A DNA stretch of 64,000 bases, from assembly GCF_009827495.1 (NCBI RefSeq), contig NZ_WTZA01000002.1, positions 310,001-374,000 on the forward strand, in the 5' to 3' direction. The translations under genes and the position numbers were made by a program. This DNA is from Tsuneonella aeria. GTDB lineage: Bacteria > Pseudomonadota > Alphaproteobacteria > Sphingomonadales > Sphingomonadaceae. The stretch's first letter is position 1, and each line of letters begins with the position of its first letter. This document shows positions 34,812 through 44,449 of this stretch, one piece after another. Under the pieces are notes generated by a model, which had not been told where the DNA came from, made no database searches, and was given only the letters and a program-made list of their open reading frames with translations.

Positions 34812-35603
34812 ATGTCGGACCCAAGTAAGCATCCGGCGATCGCCAAAGAGGCGATTGTCTATCGGATGGTGATGCCAACTCACACCTGCCCTTATGGGCT
34901 CAAGGCTGTTGATCTCCTCCGGCGATCGGGCTTCCGGATCGTCGACCGGCACCTCACCACGCGCGAGCAGACCGATGCGTTCAAGGCGGAGCACGGGGTG
35001 CAAACCACGCCTCAAATCTTCATCGGTGGCGAGCGCATCGGCGGCTATGACGATCTGCGCCGCTTTCTCGGCAAGCCCGTCGCCGATCCCAAGGCGACCA
35101 GCTATCGCCCCATCATCGCGTTGTTCGCGATGACTGCGCTGATGGCGGGTGCCGCCAGCTACGCCGTGATCGGTAGCCTTTTCACTGTTCGCGCCGCCGA
35201 GTGGTTCATCGCCTTTTCGATGATTGTGCTGGCGCTGCTCAAGCTACAGAACATCGAGACGTTCGCGACGATGTTTCTCAACTACGATCTGCTTGCGAAA
35301 CGATGGGTGCCATACAGCTACGTCTACCCGTTCGCCGAAGGCCTCGCCGGAGTTCTGATGGCGGCTGGAGCGCTGACGTGGCTTTCGGTCCCGGTTGCTC
35401 TGTTCATCGCCACGATTGGCGCAGTCTCGGTGTTCAAGGCCGTCTACATCGACAAGCGGGAGTTGAAATGCGCTTGCGTCGGCGGATCGAGCAATGTGCC
35501 GCTTGGATTTGTCTCACTCACCGAAAACCTGATGATGATCGGGATGGCGGTCTGGATGGGACTGACCGCGCTCGGATTTTTCCCGGGAACGCACGGTGTG
35601 TAG
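34812..35603 (+). CDS. Glutaredoxin-MauE/DoxX fusion membrane protein
   Basis: A 263-residue fusion. Residues about 14-90 are a glutaredoxin domain with active site HTCPYG and the conserved TTPQIFIGGERIGGYDDL. Residues about 98-263 form a four-helix membrane domain of the MauE/DoxX redox group with a Cys motif near the end (KRELKCACVGGSSNVPLGF) and a SLTENLMM helix. It probably moves reducing equivalents or thiols across the membrane (inference). It is the first gene under the MerR-type promoter. Confidence 0.88.
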   Translation: MSDPSKHPAIAKEAIVYRMVMPTHTCPYGLKAVDLLRRSGFRIVDRHLTTREQTDAFKAEHGVQTTPQIFIGGERIGGYDDLRRFLGKPVADPKATSYRPIIALFAMTALMAGAASYAVIGSLFTVRAAEWFIAFSMIVLALLKLQNIETFATMFLNYDLLAKRWVPYSYVYPFAEGLAGVLMAAGALTWLSVPVALFIATIGAVSVFKAVYIDKRELKCACVGGSSNVPLGFVSLTENLMMIGMAVWMGLTALGFFPGTHGV

Positions 35604-35633
35604 AGGCGAAGTGCTTGCCTGGGAGCAGGATAG

Positions 35634-36041
35634 ATGATTGCAGGTCGCCTGAGGTGGGCCTATCTTGCGCCGATGGTTGCACGACGCCTCCTGCCGTTTC
35701 TTGCCATGCTCGCGATCGTGTTCGCGCCGCTGAGCATGCTGGGCGGTCCTGCGGCCATGGCGCAGTCATCCATGAGTGCATCCTCTTCGCATCATGAGCA
35801 GTCTGCGGGCGACTCTGCCCATTGTGCCGAAACGAGGGGCGACAATCAGAACGAGGATGACAGTTCTCGCCAAAAAGACTGCCTGTCGGACTGCGCTGTG
35901 ACCTGTTCGGCGATTCCCCCGCTCGGCAACCTCTTTGCAGACTCCGCGATGCTGCCTGCCGTTGCACACCCGCTGCCTTTGATGGACCGGATGCACGGCC
36001 TGAACCCCGAATCCGCCGACCCACCACCCCGAACTGCCTGA
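35634..36041 (+). CDS. Exported Cys/His-containing small protein of the copper cluster
   Basis: A 135-residue protein. A signal peptide (RLLPFLAMLAIVFAPLSML ... AAMAQ) is followed by a Ser/His/Asp-rich mature part with SSHHEQSAGDSAHCAE and a short Cys cluster (DCLSDCAVTCSA). No named family recognised. It lies 30 bases after the glutaredoxin fusion with GGAGCAGGA before the ATG at 35634. A later ATG (35673) is possible. A periplasmic metal-binding or sensing role is inferred. Confidence 0.6.
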   Translation: MIAGRLRWAYLAPMVARRLLPFLAMLAIVFAPLSMLGGPAAMAQSSMSASSSHHEQSAGDSAHCAETRGDNQNEDDSSRQKDCLSDCAVTCSAIPPLGNLFADSAMLPAVAHPLPLMDRMHGLNPESADPPPRTA

Positions 36042-36089
36042 GCGTCGAACCAAACTTTTTGTTTTTCGAACGACTCAGGAGTTATTGAG

Positions 36090-36440
36090 ATGAAAATGCT
36101 GATTGCAGCGATCGCCATGCTGGTCGCTTCTCCCGCGCTCGCGCAAACCGCACCGGCCATCAATCACGCCGACCACGCAGAACATGCCGCATCAGGGCAG
36201 GCCCACGCCGGCCACTCCGATGCTCCTGTTTCCGAACCCCATGCCGGACATGACATGGCCGGCGGCAAGATGGACTGCTGCGAGAAAGCGGCGGACGGAA
36301 CCATGGCGTGCTGCGCCAAGATGAAGGCGGAAGGCAAGGCCATGCCTTGCTGCGACATGGCGAAAGCCGAGGACACAGCTCCAGCGGCCGATGCCGAAGC
36401 CGATCCGCATGCCGGGCATAACATGCCCGCGCAACAGTAG
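36090..36440 (+). CDS. Periplasmic His/Met/Cys-rich copper-binding protein
   Basis: A 116-residue protein with a clean signal peptide (IAAIAMLVASPALAQ). The mature chain is rich in metal-ligand motifs: HADHAEHA, HAGHSD, HAGHDMAGG, three Cys pairs (MDCCEK, MACCAK, MPCCDM) and a C-terminal HAGHNM. Such proteins in cop operons are thought to bind Cu in the periplasm. It precedes the multicopper oxidase by 80 bases. Confidence 0.72.
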   Translation: MKMLIAAIAMLVASPALAQTAPAINHADHAEHAASGQAHAGHSDAPVSEPHAGHDMAGGKMDCCEKAADGTMACCAKMKAEGKAMPCCDMAKAEDTAPAADAEADPHAGHNMPAQQ

Positions 36441-36520
36441 CTGGCGGGGAAGGCGGCGCTCGGCGCTGCCTTCCCGCATTCTGCATCATCTTCCGCTCTG
36501 CAGAGCGACAAGGAACTACA

Positions 36521-38329
36521 ATGAGCCAATTGATTCACAGGCGCGCCCTCCTGCGCGGCGGCGCCATCGGTGTGGCCGGACTTGGCGCATCCCATCTCTT
36601 TCCCGCCTGGGCGCAGACCGGGAGCCACGGGCTGGCTGCCAAGGCATCGCCGACGATCACGGGCGAGGACATTCGGCTGACGGTTGCCGAGAGCGCCTTC
36701 CAGGTTGATGGCCGCACGGGACATGCCATCACGATCAACGGGACGATACCGGCTCCCCTGATCAGACTGCGCGAAGGCCAGAACGTCCGGATCGTGGTCG
36801 ACAACCGGCTCGACGAGGATACCTCGATCCACTGGCACGGGCTGATCGTGCCCTTCCAGATGGACGGCGTACCGGGTGTCAGCTTCCCCGGCATCGGGGC
36901 GCGCTCCACCTTCACCTATGAATTCCCGCTCCGCCAGTCGGGCACCTACTGGTATCACAGCCACTCAGGGCTCCAGGAGCAGCTCGGCCATTACGGGCCG
37001 ATGATCATCGATCCTGCAGGCAGTGATCCAGTGGCCTACGACCGCGAGCATGTCATTGTGCTGTCGGACTGGAGCTTCATGCACCCGCATCGGATCTTCT
37101 CGCGCATGAAGGCCGAAGGCGGCTTCTTCAATCGCCAGAAGGAAACGCTGCTCGATCAGCGCAGCGAGACCTTGAGCGCCGAGGATCGTCTGATGTTCGC
37201 GCGGATGCGGATGGACCCGAGCGACATCTCGGACGTGACCGAGGCCGCTTACACGCTGCTGATCAACGGCCACAGTCCGGACGAGAACTGGACTGGAATC
37301 TTTCGGCCCGGCGAGCGGGTGCGGCTGAGGATCATCAACGCGGCGGCGCAGACGACGTTCAACTTCCGTATTCCCGGGCTCCCGATGACGTTCGTGGCCA
37401 CGGACGGCATCAACATGCGCCCGGTGGAAGTCGACGAAGTGCAGATCGGCAACGCCGAGACCTACGACTTCATCGTCGAGCCACGCGATCATGCCTATAC
37501 CATCGTGGCCGAGAGCATCGACCGGTCCGGCATGGCCCGGGCGACACTCGCGCCGCGCATGGGCATGGTCGCCGCGGTCCCCCCGTTGCGGGAACGTCCC
37601 ACGCTGAACATGACCGACATGGGCATGGGCGGCATGGATCATGGAAGCATGGATCATGGCGCGGCGCCGGCCGCGCCGGGAGCCATGGACCATTCCGCAA
37701 TGGGGCATGGCACGCCTGCCGCTTCCGGCGTGGCGGCCGGGGCTGGTTCGATGGCGGGCATGGATCACTCCAGCATGGACATGCGGGATGCGTCGCAAGT
37801 GGATTTCCCCGTGGGTGTGGGCGTCGACATGATCGCGCCCAATCCTGTCGATCGCACCGGTCACCCCGGCATCGGATTGGAGAATGTCGGGCACCGCGTC
37901 CTCACCTACAGCGACATGGCGTCGCTCACTCCCAATCGGGATACACGCACGCCGACGCGGCGCATCGACATTCATCTTACTGGCAACATGGAACGGTTCA
38001 TGTGGTCGATGGACGGCGAGCAGCTGAGCGAAAATCCAGAGCCTTACCGTTTCGCCCGCAACGAGCGTGCTCGTCTCAGGCTCATCAACGACACGATGAT
38101 GACCCACCCCATGCACCTGCACGGGCACTTCTTCGAGATCGTCAACGGCCAGGGGGCCAGCCAGCCGCTCAAGCACACGGTGAAGGTTATGCCCGGCGGT
38201 TTCGTCGACCTCGATCTCACGGCTGATGCGCCTGGTGACTGGGCTTTTCACTGCCATCTTCTCTACCACATGCACGCCGGCATGATGCGCGTCGTGACGG
38301 TCCGCCCGCTTGATGGAGGCGCAGCATGA
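36521..38329 (+). CDS. copA: CopA-type multicopper oxidase (copper resistance)
   Basis: A 602-residue periplasmic oxidase exported by Tat (HRRALLRGGAIG twin-Arg leader). Three cupredoxin domains carry the copper ligands: HWH (about residues 104-106), YWYHSHSG (about 144-151), HPMHLHGHFFE (about 528-538) and the T1 segment HCHLLYHMHAGMM (about 577-589). A Met/His-rich insert (MGMGGMDHGSMDHG ... GMDHSSMDM, about 365-420) is typical of the PcoA/CopA family. The stop overlaps copB (ATGA). Confidence 0.96.
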   Translation: MSQLIHRRALLRGGAIGVAGLGASHLFPAWAQTGSHGLAAKASPTITGEDIRLTVAESAFQVDGRTGHAITINGTIPAPLIRLREGQNVRIVVDNRLDEDTSIHWHGLIVPFQMDGVPGVSFPGIGARSTFTYEFPLRQSGTYWYHSHSGLQEQLGHYGPMIIDPAGSDPVAYDREHVIVLSDWSFMHPHRIFSRMKAEGGFFNRQKETLLDQRSETLSAEDRLMFARMRMDPSDISDVTEAAYTLLINGHSPDENWTGIFRPGERVRLRIINAAAQTTFNFRIPGLPMTFVATDGINMRPVEVDEVQIGNAETYDFIVEPRDHAYTIVAESIDRSGMARATLAPRMGMVAAVPPLRERPTLNMTDMGMGGMDHGSMDHGAAPAAPGAMDHSAMGHGTPAASGVAAGAGSMAGMDHSSMDMRDASQVDFPVGVGVDMIAPNPVDRTGHPGIGLENVGHRVLTYSDMASLTPNRDTRTPTRRIDIHLTGNMERFMWSMDGEQLSENPEPYRFARNERARLRLINDTMMTHPMHLHGHFFEIVNGQGASQPLKHTVKVMPGGFVDLDLTADAPGDWAFHCHLLYHMHAGMMRVVTVRPLDGGAA

Positions 38330-39651
38330 AGCGCGCGATCCTCCTGCTGCTGGCGTCTGCGATCGCCAGCCCCGCGCTCGCCCAGCATAGCGGCCATGCT
38401 CAGGCTTCGCCTCCACCCGCTTCCGCGCCGGCGGCGACTTGCACGCCTGAACATGCTGCGATGGGCCACTGCATGATAGCTGCAGCCGCAGCGCAGCCCT
38501 CCGAGCCGTCGCCGTCCTGCACAGCCGAGCACGCCGCGATGGGACACTGCACCATGGCGCCTTCAACTTCGGCGCCAGCGCCAGTGCCAGCGCCAGCACC
38601 GGCCACTGCAGGCTGCACCGCCGAGCACGCGGCAATGGGGCACTGCCAGATGCCGGCAGCGCAGCCCGTCGCCGCGCCTTCGCCTCTTCCTGCCGCGACG
38701 TGCACGCCTGAACATGCGGCGATGGGCCACTGCACGTCGCCCACACAGCCGTCGCCACCTGTCTCTGGCGTCGACCCGCACGCGGGCCATACGATGCCGG
38801 CCGAGCAAGCCGCACCTCCGGGGGCCACCACGTGCGCGCCGGAGCATGCGGCGATGGGGCACTGCAAGCTATCAGCCGGCGCTGAGATCGCCGAAGCTCC
38901 ACCGCCGCCAGAGGCGTTCACCGGACCTGCCCACGCCCAGGATCTGTACTTCGATACGGCCGCGGCCGCGCGTTCGCGCGCGGAGCTTGCCCAGGAGCAT
39001 GGCGGGCTGAAGGCTTACCGTTTTCTGGTCGACCAGCTGGAGGCGTCCATCGGTGAAGGGCGCGAAGGGTACGCTTGGGACGCGCAATTTTGGTACGGCG
39101 GCGACATCGACAAGTTCTGGCTCAAAACAGAGGGCGAGGGCGAGTTCGGCGGGGAGCTGGAAGAGGTCGAGGTACAGGCGCTGTGGAGCCGTGCCATCGA
39201 CCCCTGGTTCGACCTGCAAGCAGGTGTCCGGCAGGATCTGCGCTCCGGTCCCGACCGCACCCATCTGGTGCTCGGCATTCAGGGGCTCGCCCCTTACTGG
39301 TTCGAAGTAGAAGGTGCCCTGTTCCTCTCGAACAAGGGGGACCTCACCGCGCGGGCTGAGGCCGAATACGATTTGCGGCTCACCCAAAGCCTGATCTTTC
39401 AGCCGCGGGCCGAAATCGACTTTTCGTTTCAGGATGTGCCGGACTTGAGGCTGGGCAGCGGCATCTCGACGGCGGAGTTCGGGGCGAGGCTGCGGTATGA
39501 GCTCTACCCTGAAGCAGGCCTGGCCGTGGTCGCCCCCTACATCGGTGCTCAATACGAGCGTGCCTTCGGCGACACGGCACGTTTTCGCCGGGCTGAGGGA
39601 GAGGGCGTCGGCGGCTGGCGCCTTCTCGTGGGAGTGAGGACATGGTTCTGA
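38326..39651 (+). CDS. copB: CopB-type outer-membrane copper resistance protein with CxxEHAAMGHC repeats
   Basis: A 441-residue protein. The signal peptide (LLLLASAIASPALAQ) is followed by a Pro/Ala-rich low-complexity half (about residues 20-185) with five repeats of C-T/A-P/A-EHAAMGHC plus one HAGHTM motif. The C-terminal half (about 200-441) is the CopB beta-barrel: ending with the expected aromatic, HTWF-like VGVRTWF. The repeats are an unusually regular array of Cys, His and Met ligands. The stop region overlaps the next gene by ten bases. Confidence 0.92.
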   Translation: MKRAILLLLASAIASPALAQHSGHAQASPPPASAPAATCTPEHAAMGHCMIAAAAAQPSEPSPSCTAEHAAMGHCTMAPSTSAPAPVPAPAPATAGCTAEHAAMGHCQMPAAQPVAAPSPLPAATCTPEHAAMGHCTSPTQPSPPVSGVDPHAGHTMPAEQAAPPGATTCAPEHAAMGHCKLSAGAEIAEAPPPPEAFTGPAHAQDLYFDTAAAARSRAELAQEHGGLKAYRFLVDQLEASIGEGREGYAWDAQFWYGGDIDKFWLKTEGEGEFGGELEEVEVQALWSRAIDPWFDLQAGVRQDLRSGPDRTHLVLGIQGLAPYWFEVEGALFLSNKGDLTARAEAEYDLRLTQSLIFQPRAEIDFSFQDVPDLRLGSGISTAEFGARLRYELYPEAGLAVVAPYIGAQYERAFGDTARFRRAEGEGVGGWRLLVGVRTWF

Positions 39652-40286
39652 ACGTCCCTCGCTTCATGGTACTTGTGCTCATGGCCGCGGTTCTCGCGCT
39701 CTCGTCAACGCCGGGCGCGGCTCACAAGGACCACAACAAGCGAAACGAGGCGGCGCAGACCGCTGTTAAGCAGGGTCGGTCGCCTCCCACCACCACGCCA
39801 GGCGCCATGCATGAGATGATCGAAGATCATGCCGAGGCGATGGAGGTGGCGGCGCCGAAAAGCTTTTCCGAGCGCTTGATGAGCTGGGTCGGCCGAACAC
39901 ATCCCTTCGCGGTGCACTTTCCGATCGCGCTCTTTCCGGTGGCTCTCGTCGCCCTGATCCTCGCGCGGCGACGAGGCGAGACGGTCGAGCTCATTCGCGC
40001 GCTCATCATCGTCGCGGGCGCCGCGAGCGTCATCGCCGCAGTCCTCGGCTGGTTCACGGGCGGCTTCGTGCTCGTCGACCCTGACGCGGTCCACCTTTGG
40101 CATCGCTGGATCGGAACCGGGCTCGCGATGATCGGCGGCGCGGTGGCCGTCTGGGCGTTCCGGCGGCGGAACTCTGTCTATGGCCGAGGGATGGTCGCAG
40201 CGCTGGCGGCCATCACGCTCCTCTTGCTGGTCCAAGGCTGGCTCGGGGCTGCGCTTGTCCACGGTATGGACCACATGAGTTTCTAG
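39642..40286 (+). CDS. DUF2231 membrane protein of the copper cluster
   Basis: A 214-residue protein. A signal-like helix precedes a soluble stretch (residues about 28-80) with His/Met residues (MHEMIEDHAEAM). Four TM helices follow, matching DUF2231: HPFAVHFPIALFPVALVAL, then IIVAGAASVIAAVLGWFTG, then HLWHRWIGTGLAMIGG, and a last helix ending in HGMDHMSF. Conserved His residues at helix ends suggest haem or metal binding, but function is unknown. Confidence 0.78.
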   Translation: MVLNVPRFMVLVLMAAVLALSSTPGAAHKDHNKRNEAAQTAVKQGRSPPTTTPGAMHEMIEDHAEAMEVAAPKSFSERLMSWVGRTHPFAVHFPIALFPVALVALILARRRGETVELIRALIIVAGAASVIAAVLGWFTGGFVLVDPDAVHLWHRWIGTGLAMIGGAVAVWAFRRRNSVYGRGMVAALAAITLLLLVQGWLGAALVHGMDHMSF

Positions 40287-40324
40287 ATACGGGATGGGAC
40301 CCTGCGCAATCGAGGAGAGACGTG

Positions 40325-41149
40325 ATGAAGCGAATTATGACACTGTTGCTTGGGGCGGTCGCCCTCGCAGCCTGTTCAAGTGGCGAAGAGAATGCTGGCC
40401 AGGACGCGGAGAATGCCAGCGCAAGCTCCATGGCGAACGATGCCAACAATCCCTTCGGCGCTGTCGAGATGCAAATGCATGAGCGAATGATGGCGGCTGT
40501 AGGCGCGAACGCTTCAGAGACCTGGGTCAAAAAGATGATCGAGCATCATCGCGGAGCGGTTGAGATGTCCCAGATACTGATCGACCGGGGCGGCGAGTCG
40601 GGTTTCGTCGAAATGGCGCGCATGACGGTGGAAAAGCAAAGCCGCGAAATCGGCGAGTTGGAGCGGTCGCTTGCTGGCGGGATCACCGGCGGATCGGGCG
40701 AGGCCAACCCATTCGAGCCGGTCGACAAGAGCATGCATGACGCGATGATGGCTGCGACCGGCAGCACACTTTCGGAAACCTGGGCGCGCAAGATGATTGC
40801 GCATCACCAAGGCGGGGTGGACATGTCGGAGGTTCTTATCCGCCAGGGCGGCGACCCTGATATCCTGGCGAAAGCGCGCAGCACCGCTCGGGACCAGCGC
40901 GCCGAGATTGCGCATCTGGCGGCGATGTTGAGCGGGGAGGCGATGCCGGCAGCCGATGCGCCCGCTGCCTCGTCTTCGGCCAGGGCAACGGATCGCGCGA
41001 CCCCGGCGGCGCCCCGCACGAGTCCTGCGCCCAAGGCCGCCCAGCCGCCCGCTCAGCCCAAGCAGGCGGCACCGCGCCCGACTTCTAGCCCTGCGCCGTC
41101 GCCGACAGCGGAGTGCCTTCCCGAGCACCGAGCGGCGGGCCATTGCTGA
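40325..41149 (+). CDS. Double-DUF305 lipoprotein with CopB-like C-terminal motif
   Basis: A 274-residue lipoprotein (lipobox LAAC). It has two DUF305 four-helix modules (about residues 45-120 and 130-205), each with the signature MIEHHRGAVEMSQILI or MIAHHQGGVDMSEVLI. The C-terminal 65 residues are Ala/Pro/Ser-rich and end in ECLPEHRAAGHC, close to the CopB repeat two genes upstream. DUF305 proteins are associated with copper and other metals. The ATG at 40325 begins the lipoprotein signal; the longer frame is not supported. Confidence 0.85.
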   Translation: MKRIMTLLLGAVALAACSSGEENAGQDAENASASSMANDANNPFGAVEMQMHERMMAAVGANASETWVKKMIEHHRGAVEMSQILIDRGGESGFVEMARMTVEKQSREIGELERSLAGGITGGSGEANPFEPVDKSMHDAMMAATGSTLSETWARKMIAHHQGGVDMSEVLIRQGGDPDILAKARSTARDQRAEIAHLAAMLSGEAMPAADAPAASSSARATDRATPAAPRTSPAPKAAQPPAQPKQAAPRPTSSPAPSPTAECLPEHRAAGHC

Positions 41150-41226
41150 CGATCCGGTGGAAACAACCCAGGGGCGCGGCGATGCCGCGCTTCTGGACTG
41201 TGGTCCATTTTCAAAGGGGGAAACGT

Positions 41227-41703
41227 ATGAAGAGCTTTCTTGTCGCTGGGGCGGCGGCTGTCGTCAGCCTGAGCGGTACCCCTGCTCAGGCGCACAAAAC
41301 CGATTGCGGCGCTCAGCGCCCGGCTATCGAGCGGGTGCTTGCCGACTATCGCGCGGCCATCGAACGTCTCGATGCGCAAGGCACGGAACAGCTGTTCGCG
41401 GCGGATTCGGCCGTGTTCGAGAACGGCGGCGTCGAGGGAACGTACGCAAACTATCTCGCTCATCATCTTGGGCCGGAGCTCGGACATTTCCGTTCGTTCC
41501 GCTTCGCCAACCATCGCCTCGAGCTCTGGTGCGACGGCGCGGTGGCGGTGGCGACTGAAACGTACACCTATCGGATCGAGCGAACTGAAGGCGCTCCAGT
41601 CGAGCGCCGGGGCGTCACCACGTCGGTGCTGCGCCGGACGGGCCGAAACTGGCAAATCGTCAACATGCACGGCTCCTCGAGGTCGCCTCGACCGACGACC
41701 TGA
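41227..41703 (+). CDS. Exported NTF2/SnoaL-like protein
   Basis: A 158-residue exported protein with a signal peptide (FLVAGAAAVVSLSGTPAQA) and a cystatin-like NTF2 fold: helix ERVLADYRAAIERLDAQG, ELFAADSAVFENGG, then the strand pairs VAVATETYTYRI and VTTSVLRRTGRNWQIVNMHGSSR, which are hallmark positions. AAAGGGGG precedes the ATG at 41227. Homologues recur in copper clusters; no activity can be assigned. Confidence 0.8.
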   Translation: MKSFLVAGAAAVVSLSGTPAQAHKTDCGAQRPAIERVLADYRAAIERLDAQGTEQLFAADSAVFENGGVEGTYANYLAHHLGPELGHFRSFRFANHRLELWCDGAVAVATETYTYRIERTEGAPVERRGVTTSVLRRTGRNWQIVNMHGSSRSPRPTT

Positions 41704-41784
41704 GGTACCGCTTGCCGCCAGCTTGTGTGCCGGGTGGTGGTCGGCGATGAAGGTTTGAATGAATCGAATGGGGAGAGGCGCAAG

Positions 41785-42513
41785 ATGTCAGCCACTGCGC
41801 GGATTGCTGGTAAAGTTCACAAGTGGTTGGCGCTGCTCATGGCGATCCAGATCCTGTTCTGGTTTGTGAGTGGTCTTTTCTTCGCGATCGCTCCCATCGA
41901 GCAGGTCCGTTCCGAGCATATGAAGGCCACTGCGCCTGTGGCCGACGTAGAGATCGGGATGGCGGTCGCCGGCCTTCAGCGCATCGCTGATGCAGCGCCG
42001 GGCGAAAAGATCGAGATCAGAACGATGCTCGGCCGACCGGTAGCGCTCGTTTCCCCACGGGAGGACCGTCCGCGCCTCTATGACCTGTCGACGGGGCGGC
42101 AGATATCGCCTCTTCCGGCAAAGCTAGCAGTCCAGATTGCCGAGGCCGACTATGTCGGCGACCTGCGAGCCGCAGAAGTAAGCCTCGTGACGGAGGAATC
42201 GACCGAATATCGCGCCGCGCTTCCGGCATGGCGCGTCGATTTCGACGATGATGCAAATCGGGCCCTATACGTCGCGCACGATACTGGCGTCGTCACGGCG
42301 AGGCGTTCGACCCTGTGGCGGACGTTCGACTTCCTGTGGTCGCTTCACATCATGGACTTCAAGAACCATGAGGACTTCAACACACCATTGCTTATAGGCG
42401 CCACGGCTCTGAGCCTCGTGATGATCTTGGCTGGTATTGTGCTCTTTCCGAGCCGGCTGGGTTATAACGCGTGGCGCCGGAGGCGCAGAAGCCGCGCTGC
42501 CTCGCGACTCTAA
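41785..42513 (+). CDS. PepSY-domain membrane protein
   Basis: A 242-residue protein with an N-terminal TM helix (HKWLALLMAIQILFWFVSGLFF), two periplasmic PepSY-like segments (EIGMAVAGLQRIAD ... IEIRTMLGRPVALV and RAAEVSLVTEESTEYRAALPAWRVDFDD) and a C-terminal TM helix with LHIMDFKNHEDFNTPLL just before it, as in PiuB-type reductases. Good Shine-Dalgarno (GGGAGAGG) before 41785. It may act in redox or metal reduction at the membrane (inference). Last gene of the copper region. Confidence 0.82.
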   Translation: MSATARIAGKVHKWLALLMAIQILFWFVSGLFFAIAPIEQVRSEHMKATAPVADVEIGMAVAGLQRIADAAPGEKIEIRTMLGRPVALVSPREDRPRLYDLSTGRQISPLPAKLAVQIAEADYVGDLRAAEVSLVTEESTEYRAALPAWRVDFDDDANRALYVAHDTGVVTARRSTLWRTFDFLWSLHIMDFKNHEDFNTPLLIGATALSLVMILAGIVLFPSRLGYNAWRRRRRSRAASRL

Positions 42514-42581
42514 AGAACACGTCGATACCGCCTCCTCTCGACGGGCGCGTGCAGTAATGCGTTGATTGCGGATGACAGTTA

Positions 42582-43343
42582 TCAGCTGGCACTTGAGCTT
42601 GGTTGGCTGCTCGCCAGCCCAGCTTTATCGACGTGAGTTTCCACCGGCCGATCGTTCTCCTTCCGCTCCGAATACCTGTCGACCAGCCGCTCCGCATGCG
42701 GCCGCAGAAGAACAGTGAACCGGACCAGTTCCTCCATCACATCTACGATGCGATCGTAATAGCTGGATGGCTTCATTCGACCTGCTTCATCGAATTCCTC
42801 GTAGGCCTTGGCGACCGACGATTGATTCGGGATCGTGAACATACGCATCCACCGACCAAGGATGCGCAGCGTATTGATCGAGTTGAAGCTTTGCGAGCCG
42901 GCGCTGACTTGCATGACGGCGAGCGTCCGGCCCTGCGTCGGCCTAAGCCCTTTATAGGCGAGCGGAAGATGGTCGATCTGAGCCTTCATGATGCCGGTCA
43001 TCTGGCCGTGTCGTTCAGGACTGCACCAGACGTGTCCTTCCGACCAAAGTGAATGCTCGCGCAGTTCATGAACTGCGGGATGATCGTCATCCTTTATCTG
43101 GTCGGGCAGCGGCAAGTCGGACGGGTCGAAGATCCGCGTCTCGCAGCCGAACAGCTGCAGCAGCCGGGCGGCCTCTTCCACTGCGAGCCGCGAATAGGAC
43201 CGCTCCCGCAGCGAACCGTAGAGCAACAGGATGCGCGGGGGTGGATCGACCTGGCCCAGATCGAGCGCCGGGCTGCGATGGACATATTCAGGGCGCAATG
43301 CGGGGAGGTGATCGGGATCGGTCAGTGTGCGCAGACGGGTCAT
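42582..43343 (-). CDS. arsH: ArsH, NADPH-dependent FMN reductase/organoarsenical oxidase
   Basis: A 253-residue flavodoxin-like flavoprotein that oxidises trivalent organoarsenicals in other bacteria. The FMN loop [14 protein letters not shown] is at about residues 39-52, followed by [19 protein letters not shown], the block [18 protein letters not shown], and [19 protein letters not shown], all diagnostic for ArsH. Starts 14 bases after the acr3 stop. Fourth gene of the ars operon. Confidence 0.96.
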   Translation of the reverse strand: MTRLRTLTDPDHLPALRPEYVHRSPALDLGQVDPPPRILLLYGSLRERSYSRLAVEEAARLLQLFGCETRIFDPSDLPLPDQIKDDDHPAVHELREHSLWSEGHVWCSPERHGQMTGIMKAQIDHLPLAYKGLRPTQGRTLAVMQVSAGSQSFNSINTLRILGRWMRMFTIPNQSSVAKAYEEFDEAGRMKPSSYYDRIVDVMEELVRFTVLLRPHAERLVDRYSERKENDRPVETHVDKAGLASSQPSSSAS

Positions 43344-43357
43344 CGGTTCGCTTGGGT

Positions 43358-44428
43358 TCAAGAGGCAGGGAAGCGGTTGCGGGTGCGGTTGGCGATGGCC
43401 ACCAGCGACAGCATCACCGGCACTTCCACCAGAACGCCAACGACGGTTGCTAGGGCAGCGCCGCTGGTAAGGCCAAACAGCCCGATCGCGACGGCAACCG
43501 CGAGTTCGAAGAAGTTGGACGTCCCGATCATCGCACAGGGCGCGGCGATGTTGTGCGGAATTCTCCATGCGTAAGCCCAGGCATAGGCCACGGCGAAAAT
43601 GCCATAGGACTGGATGATTATCGGCATCGCGATCAGGACGATCAGAAGCGGGTTCGAAACGATAGTTTGCGCTTGGAAGGCGAAGAGCAGGACCACCGTG
43701 GCGAGCAGACCGATGATCGCCCACGGCTTGAGACGCGCCGTGAACGCGTCGACCGACGCCGTGTCGCCTCCGTGATGCGAAATCACCCTTTGCCGGGTCA
43801 GCCCACCCGCTGCCAGCGGGACGACCACATAGAGCACCACTGAAAGGAGCAGCGTTTCCCATGGAACGACTATGTCGGTAACGCCGAGCAGCAGCGCCAC
43901 AATCGGCGCGAAAGCGACGATCATAATGAGGTCGTTCACCGCCACCTGCACCAGAGTGTAGGCCGGGTCGCCCTTTGTCAGCTGGGACCACACGAATACC
44001 ATCGCGGTGCAAGGGGCGGCGCCCAGGATGATCAGTCCGGCGATGTACTGATCGGCATCGCCTTCCGACATCAGTCCGGCATAGATGTAATCGAAGAACA
44101 ACACTGCGAGCGCCGCCATCGTGAACGGCTTTACCAGCCAGTTCACGACAAGGGTGATCACCAGCCCTTTGGGCTTGCGGCCGATGTCCTTGATGCTCGA
44201 GAAATCGACACCGACCATCATGGGATAGATCATCGCCCAGATCAGCACTGCGACAACGAGATTGACCGAGGCGTATTCAAGCCCAGCTATTACACCGACG
44301 GCGTCGGGCGCCACCAAGCCCAACGCAAGGCCTGCCAGAATCGCAAGCAGCACCCACAGCGACAGAAAGCGTTCGAAAGTACCGAGCGGTGAGGCCGCCG
44401 GAGCGGGGTCAGCGATGGTCTGGGTCAA
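43358..44428 (-). CDS. acr3: Acr3-type arsenite efflux permease
   Basis: A 356-residue ten-helix arsenite exporter of the ACR3 family. The metal-binding Cys lies in [16 protein letters not shown] (about residues 132-147) and the conserved [11 protein letters not shown] follows. A second conserved region is [22 protein letters not shown], with Glu of SNFFELA. Length and motifs are normal. It lies 21 bases downstream of arsC. Confidence 0.96.
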   Translation of the reverse strand: MTQTIADPAPAASPLGTFERFLSLWVLLAILAGLALGLVAPDAVGVIAGLEYASVNLVVAVLIWAMIYPMMVGVDFSSIKDIGRKPKGLVITLVVNWLVKPFTMAALAVLFFDYIYAGLMSEGDADQYIAGLIILGAAPCTAMVFVWSQLTKGDPAYTLVQVAVNDLIMIVAFAPIVALLLGVTDIVVPWETLLLSVVLYVVVPLAAGGLTRQRVISHHGGDTASVDAFTARLKPWAIIGLLATVVLLFAFQAQTIVSNPLLIVLIAMPIIIQSYGIFAVAYAWAYAWRIPHNIAAPCAMIGTSNFFELAVAVAIGLFGLTSGAALATVVGVLVEVPVMLSLVAIANRTRNRFPAS

Positions 44429-44449
44429 CTTTTGCTTGTCCTGTATCGG

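Noticed and set aside
38440-38870. Regularly spaced repeats that could suggest a CRISPR array
   Set aside because: They are in-frame codons of the CxxEHAAMGHC motifs in CopB, of unequal spacing and with related, not unique, linkers.
36965-38902. 645-codon minus-strand frame across copA and copB
   Set aside because: Antisense of a multicopper oxidase and of the CopB repeats; low-complexity His/Arg/Val-rich translation without homology.
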